Of a stretch of 64,000 bases of DNA, positions 54,018 through 62,531 are shown one piece after another. This DNA comes from an uncultured Mucilaginibacter sp. GTDB taxonomy: Bacteria; Bacteroidota; Bacteroidia; Sphingobacteriales; Sphingobacteriaceae. A model generated the notes under the pieces. It was given only the letters and a program-made list of their open reading frames with translations. It was not told the origin of the DNA and made no database searches. Every line of letters begins with the position of its first letter. Position 1 is the first letter of the stretch. The stretch is from positions 1 to 64,000 of the forward strand of contig CAITEP010000018.1 in NCBI GenBank assembly GCA_903891475.1, read 5' to 3'. Position numbers and translations under genes: made by a program.

Positions 54018-56702
54018 ATGAAATTTATGGAGAAATTAAATAATTTAAATATTACACCGAAAGAAGGATTTATAATAGCTTTTGAAAAATACGCAGAGCT
54101 ATTTCCAAATAAATTAGCATTAAAGTTCAGGACCAAAACGTTGAGTTATTCGCAACTTAATAGTGTTGCAAATAAACTCGCCTATTATCTACAATTAAAA
54201 TATAAGCTAACGCCAAATGAACTTATAGGCATTGTAGCTGATAGGAGCGAAACAATGATAATTGGCATTTTGGCGATATTAAAATGTGGGTCTGCATTTG
54301 TTCCGATAGATCCTGACGGCTCTTTAGAAAGATTCAATTTTGTGTGCGCTGATACTTCCATTAAAATAGTTTTGCATAATATATCTGGTTCTGTATTGCC
54401 ACAAAATCCTTCTATTAAATATGTTGATTTAAATGATCTAAAAAATTACGAGGGTAATGGTGATAATTTGAATATTCAAAATAAATTAACTGACATAGCA
54501 TATGTAATGTACACATCAGGTAGTACTGGTGTGCCAAAAGGTGTTTTAATAAAGCACGAAAATTTGGTGAATTTTATTGAAGGATATATAAAGTCATTTA
54601 AAGTCAATGAAAATGACACTTTTATTCAAATTTCAAACTTTCTTTTCGATTCCTGTATTTCAGAAATTTTCGTTCCCTTGAGCTGTGGCGGAAATATCAT
54701 AGTACCTGAAAAAGGTATCCAGTCCTATCCGGAAGGGATATTAAAAGAAATAGCAGAAAACAAGGTTTCCATTATTTTTTTAACCCCGGTAATGCTTCAG
54801 TTAATATTAGACTACATAGCCTCATTTAAAATTGAAACAAGCAATATAAAATGTTTAAGAAGAGTCATTACAGGTGGTGAAACCGTTACATTGAAGTTAA
54901 CTAATTTGTTTAATGATGTATTATACCAAAATATAGGTACGGGGTTAACCGTGGCTTATGGACCAACCGAAACTACTGTATGGGTAACGGTTTGGGACTG
55001 GCCACCACACCAAGATTTACAACTAATACCCATTGGAAAGCCGACAGAAAATATTTACATATATATTTTAGATGAATTGAACAATAGATTGGAAGATGGT
55101 TTGGAAGGCGAAATTGTAATTGGAGGTAAAGCTGTTGGGTTAGGGTATTTAAATAGGAACGAACTTAATAACGAGAAATTTTTACCAAACCTCTTTCGGG
55201 AAGGTGAAAAAATGTATAAAACTGGTGATAAAGGCCGAATTTTAACCGATGGAAATCTTGAGTTTTTAGGTAGAATTGATAATTTGGTAAAACTTAACGG
55301 TACTAGGATTGAATTAAATGAGATTGAAAACAATATACTAAAACTACCTAAAATCAAGGAGTGTGTAGTACTAATGAGGTTAATCCATAATGCGAATGAA
55401 CTAGTTGTTTATTTTACCACCAAAGAGGCATTTTATGATGAAAAACAAGTTATTGACGAAATCATCACCTCTTTAAACTTAGTGTTGCCAAGCTATTCAA
55501 TTCCTAATTTTTTTATCAGATTGGATGCATTTTTAATAAATCAAAATGGTAAGGTTGATAGGAAAAATCTGCCCCTACCAAAAAGCAGGTATTTTAAGCA
55601 AGAAAAGCCATTTATAGAACCAACAACAAATACTGAACGTATTCTTACCAAAATTATAGAAGAAATATTAAATGCTGAACGTGTTAGTATTGATGATGTT
55701 ATTTTCAATATTGGCGTAAAATCAATATTGGTTACTAAAATTTTGATTCAAATAAAAAAAGAATTAAATACTACAATTAGCGTATCACAGTTTTTTCAAT
55801 TTCCAACAATAAGAGTTTTATCGTTATTTATTGATAATCAAATAATTGAGCATCCAAATCCTTTTACCTTGTTGAGACCTGGTATTGGCGACCCTATATT
55901 CCTATTACCAGGATATTTAGGAGATCAATTCAATTTTGCAGATTTTGTTTCTAACTTTCATTTAAACCAACCATTATATAGTATTGATTTTTCTACGGTG
56001 GATGGCTTTGATTATCACACCGATTATCTAAGTACATTTGCATCTTATTTAATTTCTCAAATCAAATTAATTCAACCTAAAGGACCATATTACTTAGTTG
56101 GTTATTCTCTTGGAGGACTAGTATCTTATGAAATTGCATGTTTATTGCAGCTAAAAAAAAGTCAAATTGGCTTGTTAGCAATTATTGGTTCTACCCCCCC
56201 TTATAACAGAAATGGTTTTTATTCAAAACTTAGTATTTTTAGAGAACTCAACATATTCTTAAAACCTGATTTAGAGGTATTGAATAAATATTTCAGATAT
56301 AGAGTTTCTCACATTTTTAGAGTAGTCAACAAAAAATTTAATAAGAGAATTTCTAAAAAAGAAATAGCAATTGAGGAAAAGCAACAAGAAGGTTTATTTA
56401 ATAAAATTGATGCGAACCAGTATAAAGAAAGCTCCTTGTTTTTCAAATTGACATTTAAAACATCACTTAAATATCAAGGAGGAGCCTTAATAATTTATGA
56501 AAATTTAAAAAAGACAAGATATTCAAACTTTAAAATTGAAGAGTATTATATTTATCATATAATGCAAAGGATGTGGAAAAGATTTGTTAAAAGAAAAATA
56601 AGTTTTCATTTAATAGATTGCTTACATGAAGAAATGGTAATTGAGCCGTATGCTGCTCAAGTTGCCAAAATAGTTGAAAACTACTTAAATAATATTAAAT
56701 AA
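54018..56702 (+). CDS. Single-module NRPS-like protein: adenylation, carrier and thioesterase domains
   Basis: An 894-residue stand-alone A-PCP-TE protein with no condensation domain. The A domain (about residues 20-530) shows A3 YTSGSTGVPKG (about 165-175), A5 AYGPTETT, A7 YKTGDKGR, A8 GRIDNLVKLNGTRIELNEIE, and A10 NGKVDRKNLP. The PCP (about 540-610) has the phosphopantetheine Ser569 in GVKSI; the family usually has GGxS. The TE (about 635-890) has GYSLGG with Ser697, and a C-terminal HEE with the catalytic His. The usual Asp after strand six (as in LLDT) reads IIGSTPP. It would activate an amino or other acid, load it and release it, like indigoidine- or siderophore-type single modules. No partner genes are visible. 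The substrate was not predicted. Confidence 0.9.
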   Translation: MKFMEKLNNLNITPKEGFIIAFEKYAELFPNKLALKFRTKTLSYSQLNSVANKLAYYLQLKYKLTPNELIGIVADRSETMIIGILAILKCGSAFVPIDPDGSLERFNFVCADTSIKIVLHNISGSVLPQNPSIKYVDLNDLKNYEGNGDNLNIQNKLTDIAYVMYTSGSTGVPKGVLIKHENLVNFIEGYIKSFKVNENDTFIQISNFLFDSCISEIFVPLSCGGNIIVPEKGIQSYPEGILKEIAENKVSIIFLTPVMLQLILDYIASFKIETSNIKCLRRVITGGETVTLKLTNLFNDVLYQNIGTGLTVAYGPTETTVWVTVWDWPPHQDLQLIPIGKPTENIYIYILDELNNRLEDGLEGEIVIGGKAVGLGYLNRNELNNEKFLPNLFREGEKMYKTGDKGRILTDGNLEFLGRIDNLVKLNGTRIELNEIENNILKLPKIKECVVLMRLIHNANELVVYFTTKEAFYDEKQVIDEIITSLNLVLPSYSIPNFFIRLDAFLINQNGKVDRKNLPLPKSRYFKQEKPFIEPTTNTERILTKIIEEILNAERVSIDDVIFNIGVKSILVTKILIQIKKELNTTISVSQFFQFPTIRVLSLFIDNQIIEHPNPFTLLRPGIGDPIFLLPGYLGDQFNFADFVSNFHLNQPLYSIDFSTVDGFDYHTDYLSTFASYLISQIKLIQPKGPYYLVGYSLGGLVSYEIACLLQLKKSQIGLLAIIGSTPPYNRNGFYSKLSIFRELNIFLKPDLEVLNKYFRYRVSHIFRVVNKKFNKRISKKEIAIEEKQQEGLFNKIDANQYKESSLFFKLTFKTSLKYQGGALIIYENLKKTRYSNFKIEEYYIYHIMQRMWKRFVKRKISFHLIDCLHEEMVIEPYAAQVAKIVENYLNNIK

Positions 56703-56811
56703 TGAACAATACCACTGGTCATTTAATTTAATCCATAATCAACTAAATTTTCCACATTCAGGTTAAACACAGGCGAATCATTTAACTTTACCAACCTTTA
56801 AAGTTATTGTT

Positions 56812-59421
56812 TTGGCAAAAGAAGTAATAAAAGAAACCCCGTTAATGCAACAGTACAATGCCATTAAGGTAAAGTATCCTGGGGCATTACTATTGTTTAG
56901 AGTTGGCGATTTTTATGAAACATTTGGCGAAGACGCGATAAAAGCCGCCGGCATTCTAGGTATTGTACTTACGCGCCGAGCCAATGGTGCCGCTACACAT
57001 ATTGAACTGGCAGGTTTCCCTCATCATTCTTTAGATACTTATTTGCCCAAATTGGTAAGAGCAGGGCAACGTGTGGCTATTTGCGACCAGCTTGAGGATC
57101 CAAAAACAACTAAAACAATTGTAAAACGAGGCGTTACTGAATTAGTTACTCCAGGTGTGGCGGTTAATGATAATATACTTCACCAAAAAAACAATAATTA
57201 TCTGGCTTCGCTTTATTATGAGAAAAATAGTATAGGTATTGCTTTCATTGATATTAGCACTGGTGAATTTTTAACCGCGCAGGGTAACAGTGATTATATT
57301 GATAAATTACTACAAAGCTACTCGCCAAGCGAGGTTATTTTTCCAAAGAGTAGATTAACAGATTTTAAGGAAACTTTTGGTGGCCACTTTTATACCTATA
57401 CCCTGGATGAATGGCCTTATAGTGGCGATTATGCAAACGAAGTATTACTAAAGCATTTTGGTGTAAAATCACTCAAAGGTTTTGGTATTGAACGAGTTAA
57501 CCTAGGTATTATAGCAGCAGGCGTTGCCTTACATTATTTAAACGAAACTGAGCACCGTAATTTGCAACATATTTCTGGTATTAGCAGGATTGAAGAAGAC
57601 AGATATTTATGGCTCGATAGATACAGTATTCGTAACTTGGAACTAATAGGTTCAAGCAATGACAATGCCCTTACCCTGGTGGACGTTTTAGACCAAACAT
57701 GCTCGCCAATGGGAGCAAGACTTTTAAGGCGATGGATTGTAATGCCTTTAAAGGAGATTAAACCCATAAATGATCGATTAGCTATTGTTGAGTTTTTATT
57801 ATCAAACGATGAACTCAGCGAAACGCTCAAACAAAATATTCGGTTAATTGGTGATTTAGAAAGATTGATTTCAAAAATAGGATTGCAGAAAGCGAATCCT
57901 CGTGAAGTTGCTCAACTAAAAAAAGCTTTATTAGCCATTGACAGCATAAAAACCTTATGCGAATCTTCAAACAATAATCAATTAAAAACCATTGCCAGTC
58001 AATTAAATCCTTGTCAGCTAATTGTTGAAAAAATTGAAAAAGAATTACATCCTGAACCGCCGGTGATGCTTGTAAAGGGAGGCGTGATGAACGAGGGCGT
58101 TAATGAAGAACTTGACAGACTTAGAAAAATTGCATTTGGTGGAAAAGGCTACCTGCTGGAGATACAAAAACGAGAAGCTGAAATAACTGGCATTCCGTCA
58201 TTAAAAGTTTCTTTTAATAATGTTTTTGGTTATTACCTGGAAGTTACACATAGCCATCGCGATAAAGTGCCAACAGATTGGATACGAAAGCAAACTCTGG
58301 TAAATGCGGAGCGTTATATTACCCCCGAACTAAAAGAATATGAAGAACAAATTTTAGGAGCTGAAGAAAAAATACTTAGTCTCGAAACAAAATTGTTTAA
58401 CGATTTACTTTATGCATTGGCGGAATATATTAAACCAATTCAACTAAATGCGCAAATTATAGCACGTTTGGATGTTTTATTGAATTTTGCAACTATTGCT
58501 AATAAAAATTATTATGTTAAGCCAGAGATAAATGATAGCAAAATTATTGATATAAAAGGAGGGAGGCATCCGGTTATTGAGAAGACCCTTCCTCTTGGAG
58601 AAACTTATATTACAAACGATGTATATTTAGATTCAGAAACACAACAAATCATCATAATAACAGGACCTAATATGGCTGGTAAGTCTGCTTTATTAAGGCA
58701 AACGGGTTTAATTGTGTTAATGGCTCAAATGGGCAGTTTCGTTCCTGCCAAATCAGCAATTATAGGTTTGGTTGATAAAATATTTACCAGGGTAGGCGCA
58801 TCCGATAATCTATCATCCGGTGAATCTACATTTATGGTAGAAATGAATGAAACAGCTAGTATTCTTAATAATTTATCAGAAAGAAGTTTAATTTTATTAG
58901 ATGAAATCGGTCGCGGAACTTCTACATATGATGGAATTTCACTCGCATGGTCTATTGCGGAATTTTTGCATAATCAACCTCTGGCAAAAGCTAAAACTTT
59001 ATTTGCCACCCATTATCATGAACTGAATGAACTTACCAATTCCTTTAACCGCATTAAAAATTTTAATGTTTCGGTAAAAGAGGTTGGGCAGCAAATTATT
59101 TTTCTACGAAAACTTGTTCCGGGAGGTAGCGAACATAGCTTTGGAATCCATGTAGCCAAATTGGCAGGCATGCCTCAAAAGGTCCTAACTCGAGCTAATG
59201 AAATACTAAAAAAACTAGAGGCCGAACGTACTGGTGGCGAGCATATTAAAGAGAGTATAAGAAAAGTGCAAAAGCAGGCAGTCCAAATGCAAATGTTCTC
59301 CATTGATGATCCGGTTTTAGTAAAAATCAGAGATACGCTTAATAACCTTGATGTAAATACCTTAACACCTGTTGAAGCTTTAATGAAGCTTGATGAAATA
59401 CAAAGAGTAATAAAAGGATAG
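56812..59421 (+). CDS. mutS: DNA mismatch repair protein MutS
   Basis: An 869-residue MutS. The mismatch-recognition domain at the N-terminus has the [14 protein letters not shown] motif (about residues 29-42) with the conserved Phe-x-Glu. Connector, lever and clamp domains follow. The ATPase has the Walker [14 protein letters not shown] (about 623-635), [17 protein letters not shown], and [12 protein letters not shown] (about 702-713). The start is TTG. Length is normal. It lies 109 bp downstream of the NRPS-like gene and is probably expressed from its own promoter. Confidence 0.97.
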   Translation: MAKEVIKETPLMQQYNAIKVKYPGALLLFRVGDFYETFGEDAIKAAGILGIVLTRRANGAATHIELAGFPHHSLDTYLPKLVRAGQRVAICDQLEDPKTTKTIVKRGVTELVTPGVAVNDNILHQKNNNYLASLYYEKNSIGIAFIDISTGEFLTAQGNSDYIDKLLQSYSPSEVIFPKSRLTDFKETFGGHFYTYTLDEWPYSGDYANEVLLKHFGVKSLKGFGIERVNLGIIAAGVALHYLNETEHRNLQHISGISRIEEDRYLWLDRYSIRNLELIGSSNDNALTLVDVLDQTCSPMGARLLRRWIVMPLKEIKPINDRLAIVEFLLSNDELSETLKQNIRLIGDLERLISKIGLQKANPREVAQLKKALLAIDSIKTLCESSNNNQLKTIASQLNPCQLIVEKIEKELHPEPPVMLVKGGVMNEGVNEELDRLRKIAFGGKGYLLEIQKREAEITGIPSLKVSFNNVFGYYLEVTHSHRDKVPTDWIRKQTLVNAERYITPELKEYEEQILGAEEKILSLETKLFNDLLYALAEYIKPIQLNAQIIARLDVLLNFATIANKNYYVKPEINDSKIIDIKGGRHPVIEKTLPLGETYITNDVYLDSETQQIIIITGPNMAGKSALLRQTGLIVLMAQMGSFVPAKSAIIGLVDKIFTRVGASDNLSSGESTFMVEMNETASILNNLSERSLILLDEIGRGTSTYDGISLAWSIAEFLHNQPLAKAKTLFATHYHELNELTNSFNRIKNFNVSVKEVGQQIIFLRKLVPGGSEHSFGIHVAKLAGMPQKVLTRANEILKKLEAERTGGEHIKESIRKVQKQAVQMQMFSIDDPVLVKIRDTLNNLDVNTLTPVEALMKLDEIQRVIKG

Positions 59422-59478
59422 TTTCAGTAACAATTAAATTCTTTTGTTATCCAAGTAGTTGATTATAAAACTATAGTT

Positions 59479-59694
59479 ATGCGATATTTTCTTTGTTTCA
59501 TATTTCCACCATTAGCGGTTTTTTCAACCGGGCGTTTAGGAGCACTTATCTTAAATATTATACTTACTATCTTTTTTTGGATACCCGGCATTATTCATGC
59601 CATATTGGTAGTAAATGATTTTTACGAAAACCGGCGCAATAGGAGGGTTATAAGAGCGGTAAGAAGAGGTTATTATAATGGTTATTACCATTAA
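59479..59694 (+). CDS. YqaE/Pmp3-type small membrane protein
   Basis: A 71-residue protein with two membrane segments (about residues 1-22 and 24-45) that matches the YqaE/Pmp3 pattern: FIFPPLAVFSTGRLGALILNIILTIFFWIPGIIHAI. A basic C-terminal tail (NRRNRRVIRAVRRGYYNGYYH) is extra and rich in Arg and Tyr. Such proteins are linked to membrane stress and ion balance, but the mechanism is unknown. It lies 57 bp downstream of mutS. Confidence 0.85.
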   Translation: MRYFLCFIFPPLAVFSTGRLGALILNIILTIFFWIPGIIHAILVVNDFYENRRNRRVIRAVRRGYYNGYYH

Positions 59695-59729
59695 TTTAAA
59701 TATAAATTTACGGTCTTTAATAGTCTATA

Positions 59730-59758
59730 ATAATAAAAAGCTTTCTTCTTTTTATTAT
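59730..59758 (+). terminator. AT-rich hairpin after the YqaE-type gene
   Basis: ATAATAAAAAG pairs exactly with CTTTTTATTAT around a seven-base loop. It is AT-rich, so it is a weak terminator at best. Confidence 0.45.
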
Positions 59759-59818
59759 ATGTTGAAATGTTTAAAACATGCAATAGTTAGTTGGCGTGAC
59801 CGTATTTAACTTTATGGC

Positions 59819-60385
59819 ATGAATAAAGGTAGTTGGATAGCATTGTTTGCAGTGGTGATTCTCGCATCTTGCCATACAAAAAAAAAATACCTTCAAACCA
59901 ATAATAATATTTCATCAAATACCACCGTTGATAAACCCCAACTTTCATTAGTTGAAAAATACGCGGAAATAATGCGGGTTAATAAAATGGATATAAAAAA
60001 TAGTGCCTTGTACGCGTTTATTGATGAATGGTTAGGTACTCCTTACAAATTTGGTGGACAAGACAAAAACGGTATTGATTGTTCCGGCTTTGCGCAATTA
60101 CTCGAAAAACAAGCATTTGGAATAAGTATACCACGCTCAACCAGCGAACAGGTAAGTGTTATTAAGAGAAAATATGAAGAAGAATTAGTAGAAGGCGATT
60201 TGGTTTTTTATGATTATGATGGTCGAAAATTTGGACATGTAGGTGTTTACCTTCAAAATGGTTTCGTAGTCCATGCCAGTACTTCAAAAGGAGTTATCAT
60301 TGTTCAACTTCATGACCCCTATATGTATCAGCATTTTAGCAGAGCTGGTTCAGTAAATGTTGAGATGCTTTCCAAAAAAGAGTAA
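59819..60385 (+). CDS. NlpC/P60 family peptidoglycan hydrolase lipoprotein
   Basis: A 188-residue lipoprotein. The signal ends in the lipobox LASC (Cys at residue 18). The NlpC/P60 catalytic domain spans about residues 70-185. The nucleophile lies in GIDCSGFAQ (Cys at about 90), the catalytic His is in FGHVGVYL (about 139-146), and a second polar residue follows in the HASTSKG block. It should cleave peptide stems of peptidoglycan in the periplasm. Length fits the short single-domain type. It stands alone. Confidence 0.92.
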   Translation: MNKGSWIALFAVVILASCHTKKKYLQTNNNISSNTTVDKPQLSLVEKYAEIMRVNKMDIKNSALYAFIDEWLGTPYKFGGQDKNGIDCSGFAQLLEKQAFGISIPRSTSEQVSVIKRKYEEELVEGDLVFYDYDGRKFGHVGVYLQNGFVVHASTSKGVIIVQLHDPYMYQHFSRAGSVNVEMLSKKE

Positions 60386-60481
60386 TTATATTTAAATATC
60401 TTATCCTTTGATCATTTTTTTATTTATTCTTTATCCCGATCAATTTCCACTTATATTTTTATATAAAACAGCTTAATTTCC

Positions 60482-60489
60482 TAAATTTG
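60482..60489 (+). promoter_or_regulatory. -7 box of the 42-residue membrane protein gene
   Basis: TAAATTTG matches TAnnTTTG exactly, seven bases before the ATG at 60497. Transcription would then start at or next to the start codon, giving a nearly leaderless mRNA. Confidence 0.6.
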
Positions 60490-60496
60490 CCTTCAA

Positions 60497-60625
60497 ATGC
60501 AAAATAAATCAGATAAATACGGTTTTTGGACTAAGTATAAAAAATTCGCAGGTAACGAAATATTGCTTTATGTAATTATGGTTATTGGTATCATTCTTGG
60601 CATTTTAATTTTCGGTCATAAATAA
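60497..60625 (+). CDS. Small single-helix membrane protein, 42 residues
   Basis: An ATG frame encoding a basic, soluble N-terminus (about residues 1-20, MQNKSDKYGFWTKYKKFAG) and one membrane helix (about 23-40, LLYVIMVIGIILGILIFG). It is preceded by a perfect -7 box. No relative is recognised with certainty, but codon use, the promoter and the clear membrane segment make it likely real. It ends 1 bp from the convergent DUF3857 gene. Confidence 0.6.
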   Translation: MQNKSDKYGFWTKYKKFAGNEILLYVIMVIGIILGILIFGHK

Positions 60626-60626
60626 T

Positions 60627-62531
60627 TTATTTTTTTACCAAACTTACTGTATAATCATCCGCATCGGTAATGGTTGAAAAAAAATCTACTAAGTCGCTGT
60701 AAGTATCCTTACTATAAGTTCCGTCAAATAGTTGTAATCTGCGGGTATATTTCAAATCATTGCCTATTAACTCCATGGTTGCCGAAAATTTACCAAATGG
60801 TTTTTCTATAATAATCTCAAGTGGTTTTTTTTCGTAACGATAATTTGGGGGCAAGGTAAAAACAACCTCATCCTGCTCAGTATATCCCCGGTTAATATAA
60901 ACATCATTTACCCTATTAATTTCATTTTTAGGCACATGTTTGTTCCTATTGGCCGGGTTTAACATAAAATAAATTTTCCCATCCTCAAATGAAGCATAAT
61001 CAGCAGCATGCAATTTTATTGTTTCAGTAGTAATTGGATCAAACCCCTTATCTTGTTTCAAATCTAATTTGTCAATTTCCATATTATTGATTGGATAAGT
61101 TTTTTGAACCATTTTATATTGCTCTTTTTGTGGCTCATTAAATAAATATTCTCTATCAGTATAGTCAGCTCCCTTAAAATTAGTAATCATTGTTCCTGAA
61201 ATTACTCCAGCGCTGTTAATTTCAAAAGCTGCCTTTCTGTCTTCAATATTATCCTCAGTTTTATATTTAGGTGTATGCAAAATCTTACCGCCTTCGGGTG
61301 TACAGGCTAAAACGTTTCGGTCGTCGGTAAAATCTCCTAAATAACCAAATGGAATTGTCTGACTGGTGCAATCTGCCCATGTTGTATCATTTTTAAATGG
61401 TATGCATAATATAATATGGTCGCCAAATGCTCTGGGAAAATTTTCAGGCATACCTATTTTATAATCAGAACCGCTTTTTACTACGCAGTAATAAGAATCA
61501 ATATCAACAGCTTTTAATAAGGCCTGGGTATAATTTACAAGTGCTTTACAATCTCCGTAATTCTGTCTATCAACATCGGAAGCTAAAAACGGTTGTAAAC
61601 CACCAATTCCTACCTGCACGCTTATATAATGCGTTTTACTTTGCATGTATTCATAAATTTTTTTTGCCTTTAATTTGGAGTCGGGTATATTTTTAGTTAG
61701 GTCTTTGATTTTTTGAATGGTTTCTGCTGATAATTGTTGCCTATCCGAAACTAGTTTATCAAACTGCCATTTTCCAAACTGCTCCCAATTTTTTGTTGTT
61801 CCTTCAATTCCATAATATGAAAACCGCTCAGGCACAATAGAAACAGTTCCAAATATGCTGGTGATGTAAGGGCTATACGCTTCTTCTTTTACAGCCTTCA
61901 AATTTAATGCCGACCAAAAATAGGTACTATTCCCATTTTTATCCTTTCCTATAATTACTTTATTAGGTAGTTTAGTTTCTCTGTACTTTATAATGAAATC
62001 TGGTTTACAAGTAAATAAATATGAACTTTTTTCGACGGATATACCAAAATCGGCAACCGGCTTCCAGGTAGGTAAATCCAATGTTTGTTTTAATTTTAAA
62101 ACATAATCATAAGCTATAGTATATGGATAGGCAGTAACTGCCGGTAAATAATGTTTAATCCTGGCATCTGTAAACAAAGAAAAACCATCCCAGGCACTTG
62201 CATCTTCAAAATCACCTTCCGAAAATTTACCGGTTTGCATCCCATATTCATTATATATGACACCCTTTATATATTTAATAATGGTGCTTTTATCATGCTC
62301 TAATTTAATATGAACAAAGTCATCTCCGTTTTTATTTAATACTGTTATTGCGGTTTTAAAATGTACTTGGGTATTATCTAAATCTTCAACAATTACCTCG
62401 GTTTCTTCATTTCTAACAACTGCGCTGGCATGAGCTAATAAATCTCTGGGTATCAGGTTGGTATTATACTGCTGCCCCATTGTAGCACTATAAAACAGAA
62501 GTAACGTTATTAGTATATTAGTTATTCTCAT
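60627..62531 (-). CDS. DUF3857/transglutaminase-like protein with intact Cys-His-Asp triad
   Basis: A 634-residue secreted protein with a signal peptide (about residues 1-19, ending TMGQ), an N-terminal DUF3857 domain (about 30-260), a transglutaminase-like core (about 270-420) and a C-terminal beta domain. The core keeps the catalytic triad: Cys in YGDCKAL (about 334), His in FGDHIILCIP (about 373) and Asp in WADCTS (about 387). Proteins of this family are widespread in Bacteroidetes and poorly understood. The start is directly after the stop of the next upstream gene, so both form one operon. The substrate is not known. Confidence 0.9.
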   Translation of the reverse strand: MRITNILITLLLFYSATMGQQYNTNLIPRDLLAHASAVVRNEETEVIVEDLDNTQVHFKTAITVLNKNGDDFVHIKLEHDKSTIIKYIKGVIYNEYGMQTGKFSEGDFEDASAWDGFSLFTDARIKHYLPAVTAYPYTIAYDYVLKLKQTLDLPTWKPVADFGISVEKSSYLFTCKPDFIIKYRETKLPNKVIIGKDKNGNSTYFWSALNLKAVKEEAYSPYITSIFGTVSIVPERFSYYGIEGTTKNWEQFGKWQFDKLVSDRQQLSAETIQKIKDLTKNIPDSKLKAKKIYEYMQSKTHYISVQVGIGGLQPFLASDVDRQNYGDCKALVNYTQALLKAVDIDSYYCVVKSGSDYKIGMPENFPRAFGDHIILCIPFKNDTTWADCTSQTIPFGYLGDFTDDRNVLACTPEGGKILHTPKYKTEDNIEDRKAAFEINSAGVISGTMITNFKGADYTDREYLFNEPQKEQYKMVQKTYPINNMEIDKLDLKQDKGFDPITTETIKLHAADYASFEDGKIYFMLNPANRNKHVPKNEINRVNDVYINRGYTEQDEVVFTLPPNYRYEKKPLEIIIEKPFGKFSATMELIGNDLKYTRRLQLFDGTYSKDTYSDLVDFFSTITDADDYTVSLVKK

